64,000 nt of DNA. Origin: Jiangella aurantiaca. Its GTDB lineage: Bacteria > Actinomycetota > Actinomycetes > Jiangellales > Jiangellaceae. Every line of letters starts with the position of its first letter. Within the stretch, counting starts at the first letter, position 1. The translations under genes and the position numbers were made by a program. The notes beneath the pieces are model-generated. The model saw only the letters and a program-made list of their open reading frames with translations. It was not told where the DNA came from and searched no databases. The stretch is from contig NZ_SMLB01000009.1 in the NCBI RefSeq assembly GCF_004349105.1, positions 116,410-180,409 on the forward strand, in the 5' to 3' direction. Shown piece after piece: positions 1 to 7,664 of this stretch.

Positions 1-799
1 CGCGGCAGGCGTCGACGAGCGCCCGTCGCCGCGGGGCGGACAGCTGCACGCCGGTCGGGTACTGATGGCTCGCCGTGATCATCACCGCCCCGATCCCGCT
101 GCCGCCAGCTGGAGCGCCGGGCAGCAGGGCGGGATCGAGACCGGCGGCATCGATCGGCACCTCCACCACCTCGACCCGGCGGCGCACCAGGTGATGCGTG
201 GTGCCGGGGGAACATGGCCGCTCGACCGCCCAGGTCCCTACGCCGAGCACCGTCGCCAGCATCCACATCGCGTGCGAGACGCCGCCGGTGACGTGGATCT
301 GATCCGGTTCGGCCGACACGCCGCGGGTCCGGGCGAGCCAGTCCGCCAGCGCGGCGCGCAGCCGTGGATGACCGGCCGGATCCGGATAACCGAGGTCCCG
401 CTCGGAGAGCCCGGCGAGCGCGGCGCGGGTCGCGGCGGCCCAGGGCCGATGCGGGAAGAGCGCCGGGTCGGGCACGCCTGGCGACGGCGGCGGCGCGGCC
501 GAGCTCGGTGGGGCCAGCGCCGGTGCTCCGGGACCGGGTCCGCCGGTCACCATCGGCCGTCGCCGCGGTTCGGAGCGGATGAACCCCTCGTCCTGCAGCT
601 GCGCGTACACCGCGTCGGCCGTCCCGCGGGCGATACCGACGGCCTGAGCGAGGTCACGGGCGCCGGGCAACGCCGTCCCTGCCGGCAGCCGGCCTCCGAG
701 GATCGCGTCGATCAGCCGGCCGCGCAGCCACGTGGCCTTCCCGTTCGGCGGCGGCGGACCCCAGGGCGCGGCGAGCTCGGCGGCGGCATCGGACGTCAC
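1..799 (-). CDS. MocR/PdxR-like GntR regulator with aminotransferase domain (5' part)
   Basis: This is the first 266 codons of a gene that runs off the left edge. After a GTG start the N-terminal ~95 residues read as a GntR winged helix (KATWLRGRLIDAI, then GIARGTADAVYAQLQDEGF). A linker leads into a fold-type I aminotransferase-like domain; close to the window edge the frame reads ITASHQYPTGVQLS, the HQYPTG motif typical of MocR regulators. Such proteins bind PLP and DNA and often control a divergent transporter or vitamin B6 gene. Here the divergent neighbour is an EamA exporter whose start is 66 bp away, with a perfect inverted repeat between them. No upstream in-frame ATG exists because a TAG lies just before the GTG. 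The ligand and the C-terminal half are unknown. Confidence 0.85.
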   Translation of the reverse strand, partial: MTSDAAAELAAPWGPPPPNGKATWLRGRLIDAILGGRLPAGTALPGARDLAQAVGIARGTADAVYAQLQDEGFIRSEPRRRPMVTGGPGPGAPALAPPSSAAPPPSPGVPDPALFPHRPWAAATRAALAGLSERDLGYPDPAGHPRLRAALADWLARTRGVSAEPDQIHVTGGVSHAMWMLATVLGVGTWAVERPCSPGTTHHLVRRRVEVVEVPIDAAGLDPALLPGAPAGGSGIGAVMITASHQYPTGVQLSAPRRRALVDACR

Positions 800-808
800 T
801 GGCCTAGT

Positions 809-845
809 GGACCATGTCCTGTCTGGCCCTGTCTATCGGGCCAGA
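809..845. promoter_or_regulatory. candidate MocR operator / divergent promoter
   Basis: The short space between the regulator and the exporter holds two palindromes: GGACCATGTCC (809-819) and a perfect 8-bp inverted repeat TCTGGCCC (822-829) and GGGCCAGA (838-845) with an 8-bp spacer. The position fits a site from which the MocR protein controls both directions. This is inference from symmetry only. Confidence 0.5.
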
Positions 846-864
846 TGCCGCACAGGATCGTGCC

Positions 865-1788
865 ATGACCCGACTCACGTCGCCCACCCTCTCCGGGGCG
901 CTGGCCTGCACCGTCGGCATGACCATCGTGGGGGCCTCGATCGCCTTCGGCCCGCTGCTCGCCGACTACCCGGTGCTCGCGGGACAGACGTGGCGGTATC
1001 TGCTGGCCGGGCTCGTGCTGCTCGCCGTCATGCGGGTGCGCCGGGTCCCCGTCCCGCGGCCGCGGCCGCGCCAGCTGGGCCGGCTCCTGCTCCTGGCCGG
1101 GACCGGGCTGGCCGCGTTCAACTGGCTGCTCATCGAGGGCACGCAGCAGTCCGACCCGGCGTTCTTCGCGGCCGTGCTCGGTGCGACGCCGCTGGTGCTG
1201 GCGCTGGCCGGTCCGCTGTTCGACGGCGGCCGCGTGCGCGCCCGGACCGTCGCCGGCAGCGCGGTCGTCGTGGCCGGGATCCTGGTCGTGCAGGGAGCGA
1301 CGACCGCCCCGCTCGGCGCGCTGCCGTACGCCGTCGGCTTCCTGCTCTGCGAGGCGGCGTTCACGCTGCTCGCCGTCCCGCTGCTCAAGGAGTTCAGCCC
1401 GCTGCAGGTGTCCGGCGCGGTCTGCCTGGTGGCGGTCCCGCTGCTGGCCGTCCTGGCGCAAGTGGAGCCGGGCGCCGACCTCGTCGTCCCGACGGCGTCC
1501 GAGGCGGCGACGCTCGCGTTCCTGGCCGTGTGCACGACGGCGATCGCGTTCCTGCTGTGGTACGGCGGCGTGGTCCGGCTCGGCGCGGACCGGGCCGGCC
1601 TGTTCGCCGGGGTGATGCCGATTGCCGGCATGGTCGTCGCCGTTGTCGCCGGCACGTCCGTCTGGTCCCCGGTGGGTTCGGCCGGCTCGCTGCTCTGCGG
1701 TGCCGGCATCGCCCTCGGGCTGCGCCGTCCGGCGGCTCCGGCCCGGCGTCCCGAGGCCGCGGGCACCAGCGTCCCCGAGACCGTCTGA
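865..1788 (+). CDS. EamA/DMT-family transporter
   Basis: The 307-residue product is almost entirely hydrophobic, with about ten predicted membrane helices arranged as two EamA repeats. Landmarks are SGALACTVGMTIVGASIAFG at the start, the TWRYLLAGLVLLAVM segment, and the second-repeat FLAVCTTAIAFLLWYGGVVRLG. EamA proteins are inner-membrane drug/metabolite exporters, often of amino acids or thiols. The ATG at 865 was preferred to an in-frame ATG at 814 because the upstream 17 codons are polar and overlap the palindromic operator region. Divergent pairing with a MocR regulator is a common actinobacterial arrangement and suggests PLP- or amino-acid-linked control; the substrate cannot be read from sequence. 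Confidence 0.85.
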   Translation: MTRLTSPTLSGALACTVGMTIVGASIAFGPLLADYPVLAGQTWRYLLAGLVLLAVMRVRRVPVPRPRPRQLGRLLLLAGTGLAAFNWLLIEGTQQSDPAFFAAVLGATPLVLALAGPLFDGGRVRARTVAGSAVVVAGILVVQGATTAPLGALPYAVGFLLCEAAFTLLAVPLLKEFSPLQVSGAVCLVAVPLLAVLAQVEPGADLVVPTASEAATLAFLAVCTTAIAFLLWYGGVVRLGADRAGLFAGVMPIAGMVVAVVAGTSVWSPVGSAGSLLCGAGIALGLRRPAAPARRPEAAGTSVPETV

Positions 1789-1870
1789 GCGACCGACCGG
1801 CGCCGGGTGTTCGCGGCGGGCGTAGGCGAGCCCGGCCCGCACCGGACGGCCGCGGCCCGAGAATCTACGC

Positions 1871-2281
1871 ATGGTGGACTGGCTCGACGACCAAGGCGTG
1901 GTGACCCTGCCCAGCGGCGCGACGGTGCGCGGACGGGCGCTCGGCTTGGAGGCCAGTCCGGCGGACTTCGCGCTGGTCCTGACGGACGGGACCATGCCGG
2001 CGTGGCCGCATCGGCGGATCCGCTGGCCGGACTTCTGGATCCCGCTCGACCGCGCCGACGCCCTCGACGCGCTGCACGAGGCGCACAAGCGGGCACGGGA
2101 CGGCGACCGGGTCGAGGTCGCCTGCCGTGGTGGCCGGGGCCGGACGGGAACGGCGCTGGCCGCGCTAGCGATCCTCGACGGTGTCCCGGCGGCGGAGGCG
2201 GTCGGCTGGATCCGTGCGCGCTATCACCCGAAGGCCGTCGAGACTCCCTGGCAGCGCCGGTGGCTCCGTGCCGTGCGCTGA
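1871..2281 (+). CDS. protein-tyrosine phosphatase family protein
   Basis: A 136-residue protein with a clear cysteine-phosphatase signature: VACRGGRGRTGTAL near residues 102-115 matches the CX5R P-loop with the catalytic Cys and Arg, followed by a Thr as in dual-specificity phosphatases. The preceding WPDFWIPLDRADALDAL would carry the general-acid Asp region. Small stand-alone phosphatases of this kind are common in actinomycetes and are cytoplasmic; physiological substrates are unknown. The gene follows the EamA gene by 82 bp on the same strand, but nothing ties the two functionally. The C-terminal AVGWIRARYHPKAVETPWQRRWL is typical of the family. Confidence 0.8.
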   Translation: MVDWLDDQGVVTLPSGATVRGRALGLEASPADFALVLTDGTMPAWPHRRIRWPDFWIPLDRADALDALHEAHKRARDGDRVEVACRGGRGRTGTALAALAILDGVPAAEAVGWIRARYHPKAVETPWQRRWLRAVR

Positions 2282-2303
2282 CGACCCCGGCGGCCGGCGC
2301 CGG

Positions 2304-2846
2304 TCAGTCGATCGCCAGGTACGCCGTCCGCAGGGCCTGCCGGGCCCGCGACGCCAGGCTGGAGACCGCGTTCGGCGTCAGCGACATGCCGGCCGCCAGC
2401 TCAGCCGGCGAGTAGCGGTCGACCTCGACCAGCCACAGGATGCTGCGCCAGCGCGGCGGCAGCGAGGCCCACGCGGCGGTGGCCCGCTCCGCCTGTGCCG
2501 GTGGCTGGACGGGGTCGGTGTGCCGCTCCCACATGTCGGGATCGTCGTTGGTGACGATGCGGCTCTCCGACTTGGAGTACCGGTACGCCAGGTGCTTCAC
2601 GGTCGCCAGGACGTAACCGGTGAAGGAGTCGCGCGGGCCGCGGCCGGACCGGACCGCCCGCAGTACGAGATAGAAGGTCTCTTGGACGAGGTCGTCGGCG
2701 GCGTGTGTGTCGCGCACGATGTTGTGCGCGGCGCGCCGGGCCATCGGGGACACTCTGCGGTAGAGAGTGCCGAACGCGACGTCGTCCCCTTGATACGCGC
2801 GATCGAGCAAAACGGTCAACTCTTCATGATCCCACCCCTTGATCAT
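2304..2846 (-). CDS. sigma-70 family RNA polymerase sigma factor (ECF-like)
   Basis: The 180-residue product has the two-domain layout of a group IV sigma factor. Region 2 is LLDRAYQGDDVAFGTLYRRV through ADDLVQETFYLVLRAV, including the core-binding and -10 recognition helices. Region 4 is SLPPRWRSILWLVEVDRYSPAELAAGMSLTPNAVSSLASRARQALR, a helix-turn-helix. The start chosen is the ATG beginning MIKGWDHEE because similarity to the family starts there; there is no good Shine-Dalgarno sequence, and longer in-frame extensions exist. No anti-sigma gene adjoins it, so control must be distant, or at the promoter, where paired 10-bp palindromes occur. Confidence 0.85.
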   Translation of the reverse strand: MIKGWDHEELTVLLDRAYQGDDVAFGTLYRRVSPMARRAAHNIVRDTHAADDLVQETFYLVLRAVRSGRGPRDSFTGYVLATVKHLAYRYSKSESRIVTNDDPDMWERHTDPVQPPAQAERATAAWASLPPRWRSILWLVEVDRYSPAELAAGMSLTPNAVSSLASRARQALRTAYLAID

Positions 2847-2893
2847 GCTGAAACGTTGGCTGTGACCAGGCCGATCCGGCGTCGGGGATGTCC

Positions 2894-2938
2894 GCACGCG
2901 TGCATTCGGTAAACACGTACGTGGTCCGGAAAAGGACC
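2894..2938. promoter_or_regulatory. palindrome cluster upstream of the sigma factor gene
   Basis: Two perfect 10-bp palindromes, GCACGCGTGC (2894-2903) and CACGTACGTG (2914-2923), start exactly 20 bp apart. An inverted repeat GGTCC/GGACC (2923-2938) abuts them. They sit 48-92 bp upstream of the sigma factor start and could form an operator on one helix face. The adjoining stretch to about 3030 is much richer in A+T than the rest of the window, as expected for a divergent promoter zone. Confidence 0.4.
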
Positions 2939-3089
2939 GAAATAGCCGGTTCAAAACCGATGAAATCCGTTCAATATGGACAACCCAAACCAATGACTGT
3001 GAGCGAGATCACGTTTATCATTCGTGCTGTGGTGCCGACGTGGCGGCTCTTCAGGGGTGAGGCCGCCAGTTGGAGGGGGCGAGGGATCC

Positions 3090-3254
3090 ATGGCAGAACG
3101 CAGGCGCAAGTACCGGGCCGCACATGCCCAACTCGGGACGGGTCCGCGATACCTGACCGCGATGAGCCGCGGCGCCGGGGCACACCGGGCCCGCGCACAC
3201 AGGACGGGTCTCCGCCAGCGGTTCAGAGCCATGTTCGTGGCCCGGTCCTGGTAA
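3090..3254 (+). CDS. small basic protein, unknown function
   Basis: A 54-residue, very basic reading frame begins MAERRRKYRAAHAQLGTG. A purine-rich GAGGGA stands 4-5 bp before its ATG. The centre (GTGPRYLTAM) resembles short actinobacterial peptides with a GTG-x-RYT-type motif, but I cannot name a family. It lies divergent to the sigma factor and is followed by a strong hairpin terminator, which favours a real transcript. An in-frame extension from 3024 is possible but less likely. The function is unknown; peptide-level evidence would be needed to be sure it is translated. Confidence 0.4.
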   Translation: MAERRRKYRAAHAQLGTGPRYLTAMSRGAGAHRARAHRTGLRQRFRAMFVARSW

Positions 3255-3287
3255 CGGGTCGCCGCACCCGACCGGCCCGTTGAGCTC

Positions 3288-3336
3288 GGCGCCTTTCCCG
3301 GCTACGGCCCGTCCGCCCGGAGCCGGGAAAGGCGCC
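3288..3336. terminator. strong bidirectional terminator hairpin
   Basis: A perfect 16-bp stem (3288-3303 paired with 3321-3336, beginning GGCGCCTTTCCCGGCT) encloses a 17-nt loop. It lies between the small + strand gene and the 3' end of the heme oxygenase gene, so it can stop transcription from both sides. There is no long U-tract, as is usual in high-GC actinomycetes. Confidence 0.8.
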
Positions 3337-3383
3337 GCGGCCGGCCGCCCGTGCCTGCGCCGCGATGTCAGCGACGCCGCACG

Positions 3384-4076
3384 TCAGCCGGCCACCGCGG
3401 GCGTCGCGGGGTGCGCCGCGCCGAGCTCGGTGAAGATCTCGGTGTTCATCCCGTACGCGGCGATCACCTCGTCGATCACCCGGTCCCGCTCGTCCGGGTT
3501 CCACGGCGCGGCGTCGAGCCGCGCGCGGTAGGCGTCCTTGAATGGCCGCGGCTTCGGGATCTGCGCGAAGTGGTAGAACCGCACGCCGTCGCCGCCCGGC
3601 TCGAAGCCGTACGTGCGCGACACGATCGTCCCGACGGCCAGCCCGCCGGACAGATCGCCCAGATAGCGGGTGTAGTGGTGGGCGACGAAGCCGCCGGGCC
3701 ACTGCGCCGTCTCACGGATGCGGTCGGCGTACCGGCGGGTCCCGGTGAGCGGCTCGAGATCGTCGACGGCGTCGGCGCCGCCCAGCAGGAACGCGAGATC
3801 GCGGCGCAGCGACGGCGCCCGGGTGAGGTCGTCGGTGACGAACGGCCCGGCGATCGGGTCGTCGCGCATTCCGGCGGCCACCGACTCCAGCGCCTCGTAG
3901 ACGAACAGGTGCTGGGTGACGAGCGCGGTGTACCCCTCGCGGCTGATCCGGCCCTCCATCAGCGCGTTGATGAAGTCTGCGCCGTTGGCGACGTCGTGCA
4001 GAGGCCAGCTGCGCTCGCGCAGGGCCTGGGAGAATGTTCGGGGCTCGGCCTCGGCCGGCGTTCGGGTGGTCGGCAC
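3384..4076 (-). CDS. hmuO: heme oxygenase (biliverdin-producing)
   Basis: The 230-residue cytoplasmic protein is a HmuO/HO-1 type heme oxygenase, which opens heme to biliverdin, CO and ferrous iron using reductase electrons. Residues 12-35 carry the proximal His in SWPLHDVANGADF (about His27). HHYTRYLGDLSGGLAVG near residues 130-147 is the flexible distal helix with the GxxxGG-like pattern over the heme. YHFAQIPKPRPFKDAYRARLD is the family's C-terminal core. The start is GTG at 4074-4076, preceded by GGAGGAG. Two iron-box palindromes lie 46-84 bp upstream, so expression should rise in iron shortage, releasing iron from heme. No heme importer is adjacent. Confidence 0.93.
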   Translation of the reverse strand: MPTTRTPAEAEPRTFSQALRERSWPLHDVANGADFINALMEGRISREGYTALVTQHLFVYEALESVAAGMRDDPIAGPFVTDDLTRAPSLRRDLAFLLGGADAVDDLEPLTGTRRYADRIRETAQWPGGFVAHHYTRYLGDLSGGLAVGTIVSRTYGFEPGGDGVRFYHFAQIPKPRPFKDAYRARLDAAPWNPDERDRVIDEVIAAYGMNTEIFTELGAAHPATPAVAG

Positions 4077-4121
4077 GGATTCTCCTCCGGGTCGGCGCTG
4101 CGCTTGGGACAGTATCGCATC

Positions 4122-4160
4122 TTAGGTTTGCCTACCCAGATATAGGTATGCCTTACCTAT
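4122..4160. promoter_or_regulatory. tandem DtxR/IdeR-type iron boxes
   Basis: ATAGGTATGCCTTACCTAT (4142-4160) is a 19-bp palindrome with perfect 7-bp arms and closely follows the DtxR/IdeR consensus built on AGGTTAG-C-CTAACCT. A second, weaker copy, TTAGGTTTGCCTACCCA, begins at 4122, exactly 20 bp away. Both precede heme oxygenase. Known biology: iron-loaded DtxR/IdeR dimers bind such boxes and repress; the assignment here is by consensus match only. Confidence 0.75.
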
Positions 4161-4404
4161 ACCGATACCGTGGCTCATGACCCACAGAAGCCCGACATCA
4201 GGGTGAAGGGCGGGACATGTCGAACGCTTCCGACGGTGCCCGCATCGCCGTCGACCTGTGACGGCGCTGCGGGTGGTCCTGGCGACGGGGCCTCGGTGAG
4301 CTCGGCTGAGACCGTGGCGGCCGCATCCGGCACCGGTCCGGAGGCCAGACGATCACCGAGCCCAAGGCCGACGGGCTCGACCCGGCCGGTGAGACGATCA
4401 CCCG
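4161..4404. other. intergenic stretch without a convincing gene
   Basis: Between the iron boxes and the palindromic element no frame shows family features or a ribosome-binding site. The only structure noted is an 11-bp direct repeat AGACGATCACC near 4347 and 4392. This could be a decayed coding remnant, but no family is recognisable. Confidence 0.4.
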
Positions 4405-4497
4405 CTCCACAAGTTGATCTTGGAGTTGTTCGGCATTGGTGGGCGGTTTGTCCGATAGATGGCCGAACAATTCCAAGATCAACGTGGGCGGAGTGGA
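4405..4497. repeat. dispersed palindromic element, family 1 copy A
   Basis: A ~93-bp nearly perfect palindrome. A 22-bp arm starting GTTGATCTTGGAGT (4413-4434) pairs with 4462-4483 with a single mismatch around a 27-nt loop containing TGTCCGATAGAT. Outer TCCAC/GTGGA repeats flank it. A homologous copy lies at 52263-52361 with the same stem core and loop TGTCCGATTGAT. It sits just upstream of the LysE gene. The form is that of a REP/MITE-like element rather than a simple terminator. Confidence 0.75.
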
Positions 4498-4529
4498 ATC
4501 GAGGGAGCGGGCGGCGGGTTGGTTCGAGC

Positions 4530-5180
4530 ATGGTGACCACCGGAGCGCTGCTCGGAATCGCGGCCGTCGCGCTGGGCCTCGTGCTCACGCCGGGGCCGAA
4601 CATGATCTACCTGGTGTCGCGGTCGATCACCCAGGGACGCCGGGCGGGGCTCGTCTCGCTGACCGGTGTCGCGGCCGGTTTCGTCGTCTACGTGCTGGCC
4701 GCCGCGGCCGGCATCGCGGCGGTGTTCACGCTGGTGCCGGCGTTGTACACGGCGCTGAAGATCGCCGGCGCGGCCTACCTGCTGTGGCTGGCGTGGAAGG
4801 CGATCCGGCCGGGCGGCGAGTCGGTGTTCGCGCCGAAGCCGCTGCCGGCCGACCCGCCGCGCCGGCTCTTCGCCATGGGCCTGGTGACCAACCTGCTCAA
4901 CCCGAAGATCGCGATCCTCTACGTGTCGCTGCTGCCGCAGTTCGTCGACCCCGCGCGCGGCAGCGTCGCGGGGCAGAGCGTCGTGCTCGGGCTGACGCAG
5001 ATCGCGGTGGCGCTGACGGTGAACGCGCTGATCGTGCTGACCGCCGGCTCGCTGGCGTCGTTCCTCGGCTCGCGGCCGCTGTGGCTGCGGGCGCAGCGCT
5101 GGATGATGGGGTCGGTGCTGGCCGGGCTCGCGGTGCGGATGCTCACCGACCGGTCCAAGCCGGTCGCCGCCGCGACCTAA
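4530..5180 (+). CDS. LysE/RhtB family amino-acid exporter
   Basis: The 216-residue protein opens with MVTTGALLGIAAVALGLVLTPGPNMIYLVSRS. The TPGPNMIYL motif in the first helix is the signature of the LysE/RhtB translocators, and about six hydrophobic segments follow. RRLFAMGLVTNLLNPKIAILY is the conserved loop before helix 4. These inner-membrane proteins export amino acids such as lysine, threonine or homoserine lactones; the substrate is not predictable. The ATG at 4530 places the start at the first membrane helix, whereas longer in-frame extensions run through the palindromic element and look non-coding. The gene ends 13 bp from the convergent kinase-like gene. Confidence 0.9.
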   Translation: MVTTGALLGIAAVALGLVLTPGPNMIYLVSRSITQGRRAGLVSLTGVAAGFVVYVLAAAAGIAAVFTLVPALYTALKIAGAAYLLWLAWKAIRPGGESVFAPKPLPADPPRRLFAMGLVTNLLNPKIAILYVSLLPQFVDPARGSVAGQSVVLGLTQIAVALTVNALIVLTAGSLASFLGSRPLWLRAQRWMMGSVLAGLAVRMLTDRSKPVAAAT

Positions 5181-5193
5181 CACACGCCGTAGT

Positions 5194-6153
5194 TCAGATA
5201 CATGAGGCCGTTGCCGAACTGGCGCTCGTCCAGCCGAGCCGCCGGTGGACCCCGGCGAACGCGCGCTCGGCCTCCGCGCGGCAGTAGGCGGATAGCGTCG
5301 GCAGCCTGGGCGGCGCCGGCCGCGCGCCCCGCCAGGCCTGCGAGCCGGCGAACGCCAGCGCCAGGTCGGTCACCAGGTCGTCGTCGACCGGCCGCTCCGC
5401 CATCAGCTCGTCGAACGCCGGAGTGTCGACCCAGGTCAGCGCCAGCATGAACGCATCGGCCCACGACGGACCGAGGCAGGACATCCCCCAGTCGAGGATC
5501 ACCACGGCGTCGTCCGGCCGGATCAGCAGGTTGTCCTCGCGCACGTCCCAGTGGCACAGCGACTCGACGGCGAGCCGCTCCGGCAGCCGGGCGACGCGTC
5601 GGTACAGCGTGGCGATCCGGCCGGCCATCCACGGCGGCAGGGCGTGCTCCGGTGCGCCGGCCAGCTCGGCCCAGCGCTCCCGCCAGCGCTCGGCCACGTC
5701 CGGGAGCCGCCGCGTGACCACGCCCGGCGGCGACGGCGTCAGCTCGCGCGCCTGCCGGTCGACCAGGGCACGGACGGCGGTCGCGTCGGCGCCGTACGGA
5801 TCGGCGAGGTCCGGCGGGCGGCCGTCGACGTCCTCGAGCAGCAGCGCGACCCAATCGCCGTCGTCGTAGCTCCCGAGCAGCGCGGGCCGGTACGGCGCCG
5901 GCGGCAGCCACCCGAGCACCGCGATCTCGCGACGGAACAGCAGCGGCGTGTCCGGCTGCAGCGACGCGCCGACCGCCTTGACGAACGCGGTCTGTCCGCC
6001 GGCGGTCACCAGCCGGGTTGCGCAGCCGGGCGACATCCCGCCGGTCTGCTCGGTCGTGGTCGTGACGGCGGAGCCGAGCGACGTCTCGACCCAGTCGCGC
6101 ACCGCCGGCGGAATCCGCTCGTACCGGACTCGGACCCCGGCGGCTCGCGGCAT
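5194..6153 (-). CDS. aminoglycoside phosphotransferase-like kinase
   Basis: The 319-residue protein has an APH/choline-kinase fold. An N-lobe contains TAFVKAVGA with the ATP-binding Lys. The catalytic loop SLCHWDVREDNLLI (HxDxxxxN) is near residues 215-228, followed by AVVILDWGMSCLGP carrying the metal-binding Asp. Related proteins phosphorylate aminoglycosides, macrolides, homoserine, choline or sugars; sequence alone does not discriminate, and intrinsic chromosomal members are often not resistance determinants. The ATG (MPRAAGVRVRYERI) is divergent from the methyltransferase start with only 17 bp between them, so the two genes must share overlapping promoters, possibly leaderless. Confidence 0.8.
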   Translation of the reverse strand: MPRAAGVRVRYERIPPAVRDWVETSLGSAVTTTTEQTGGMSPGCATRLVTAGGQTAFVKAVGASLQPDTPLLFRREIAVLGWLPPAPYRPALLGSYDDGDWVALLLEDVDGRPPDLADPYGADATAVRALVDRQARELTPSPPGVVTRRLPDVAERWRERWAELAGAPEHALPPWMAGRIATLYRRVARLPERLAVESLCHWDVREDNLLIRPDDAVVILDWGMSCLGPSWADAFMLALTWVDTPAFDELMAERPVDDDLVTDLALAFAGSQAWRGARPAPPRLPTLSAYCRAEAERAFAGVHRRLGWTSASSATASCI

Positions 6154-6170
6154 CGCGACAGAATATCGGC

Positions 6171-7664
6171 GTGACGACACCACACCCCAGCCTGTCCGAC
6201 GACGACGTCGCCCGCGTGCGCGACGCGCTGGCGGCGGCCGGGTACACCGTCGACGGCGTCCGCCACCTGCTCGGTCCGCGGGCTGCCGCGGCACTGGACC
6301 GCAACGAGACCACGCCGGGCCGGCTCGCCGTCGGCGGGCGGGACGACGCGCCGGCGCTGCTGGCGCGGCTGTGGTCGCTGCAGGCGCCGGTCGAGCGGCG
6401 GCTGCTCGAGCGGGTGCTGCCGGTCGAGCCGCTGCTGGCCGGCGGCATCCTCGAAGCGAGCGCCGACGGCGACACCGTCCGGGCCGTGGTCGACGTCCGG
6501 CCGTACGCCGACGACGCCGGCGACTGGTGGGTGGTCGCCGACCTCACGCCCGGCATGGACGGTCAGCGGGCGCCGATCCCCGACGACCACGTCCTCGGCC
6601 TCAACGCCGCATCCAGCACGCTCGCCCAGCTCACCGTCCGCCGGCCGATCGAGCGCGCCCTCGACCTCGGCACCGGCTGCGGCGTCCAGTCGCTGCACCT
6701 CGCCCGGCACAGCGTGCACGTGGTCGCGACCGACGTGAACCCCCGGGCCCTGGCGCTGGCGGCGCTGACTGTGCGCCTGAACGGCCTCGACGTCGACCTG
6801 CGCCGCGGCAGCCTCTTCGAGCCGGTCGGCGGCGAGACGTTCGACCTGATCGCGACGAACCCGCCGTTCGTCGTCTCACCCGGCGGCACGCACGTGTACC
6901 GCGACGGCGGCCTGCCGGGCGACGAGATCTCCCGCCGGGTCGTCGTCGACGGGGCCCGGCACCTTTCCGAAGGCGGGCTGCTGCAGTCGCTGGCGAACTG
7001 GACACACGTCCGCGGGGAGGACTGGCGCGACCGGCTCGGCGCCTGGGTCGCGGCGACCGGCTGCGACGCCTGGGTGATCCAGCGCGAGGTCGAGGACCCC
7101 GCGGAGTACGTCGAGCTGTGGCTGCGCGACTCGGGCGAGGTCGGCGACGCCGGCTACGCGCAGCGGTACGCGGACTGGCTGCGCTGGTTCGATGAGCAGT
7201 CCGTCGAAGGGATCGGGTTCGGCTGGATCGCTCTGCGCCGGTCCGGCGCGGCCGACCCGGTGGTCCGCATCGAGGAGTGGCCGCACGCCGTCGAGCAGCC
7301 GCTCGGGCCGGCCGTCGGCGCGTGGTTCGACCGGGTGTCCGAGCTGCGGGTTCGTGACGACGAGCTGCTGGCCACCCGGCTCGTGCAGGCCGCCGACGTC
7401 GTGCAGGAGCAGGTCGGCCGCCCCGGCGACGAGGATCCCGAGCACATCGTGCTCCGGCAGCGGCGCGGCCTGCTGCGCGCCGTCACCGCCGGGACCGCCG
7501 AGGCCGGGTTCGTCGGCGCCTGTGACGGGACGCTGCCGGCCGGGACGATCGTCGACGCGCTGGCGACGGTGCTGGAGGCCGACGCCGTGGCGCTGCAGGC
7601 GGAGCTGCTGCCGCGGGTGCGCACGCTCGTCCAGGACGGCTTCCTGGAGTTCATCGGCCGTTAA
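6171..7664 (+). CDS. class I SAM-dependent methyltransferase, HemK-like
   Basis: A 497-residue protein with an N-terminal ~150-residue accessory domain. A Rossmann methyltransferase core follows: ALDLGTGCGVQSL (SAM loop, near residue 164) and FDLIATNPPFVVSP (NPPF active-site motif, near residue 228). The NPPY/F motif marks enzymes that methylate amide or exocyclic nitrogen, such as PrmC/HemK and adenine-N6 methylases. A ~200-residue C-terminal domain is typical of a conserved actinobacterial group with this architecture. The target (rRNA, protein or DNA) is not known. The start is GTG. Its TAA overlaps the TAA of the convergent transporter gene in the tetranucleotide TTAA. Confidence 0.85.
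   Translation: MTTPHPSLSDDDVARVRDALAAAGYTVDGVRHLLGPRAAAALDRNETTPGRLAVGGRDDAPALLARLWSLQAPVERRLLERVLPVEPLLAGGILEASADGDTVRAVVDVRPYADDAGDWWVVADLTPGMDGQRAPIPDDHVLGLNAASSTLAQLTVRRPIERALDLGTGCGVQSLHLARHSVHVVATDVNPRALALAALTVRLNGLDVDLRRGSLFEPVGGETFDLIATNPPFVVSPGGTHVYRDGGLPGDEISRRVVVDGARHLSEGGLLQSLANWTHVRGEDWRDRLGAWVAATGCDAWVIQREVEDPAEYVELWLRDSGEVGDAGYAQRYADWLRWFDEQSVEGIGFGWIALRRSGAADPVVRIEEWPHAVEQPLGPAVGAWFDRVSELRVRDDELLATRLVQAADVVQEQVGRPGDEDPEHIVLRQRRGLLRAVTAGTAEAGFVGACDGTLPAGTIVDALATVLEADAVALQAELLPRVRTLVQDGFLEFIGR

Noticed and set aside
796..2096. Long open frames antisense to the EamA and phosphatase genes, and similar long frames opposite most real genes
   Set aside because: In 72% GC DNA antisense frames stay open by default; these are Arg/Gly/Pro/Ala-rich, lack motifs and ribosome-binding sites.
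2825..2847. CATGATC/GATCATG inverted repeat over the sigma factor start codon
   Set aside because: It is made by the codons of MIKGWDH; arms are only 7 bp and resemblance to the GATCAT hairpins is probably chance.
4200..4404. Possible decayed gene between hmuO and lysE, with an 11-bp direct repeat
   Set aside because: Frames are short, interrupted and match nothing recognisable; not reported as a pseudogene.
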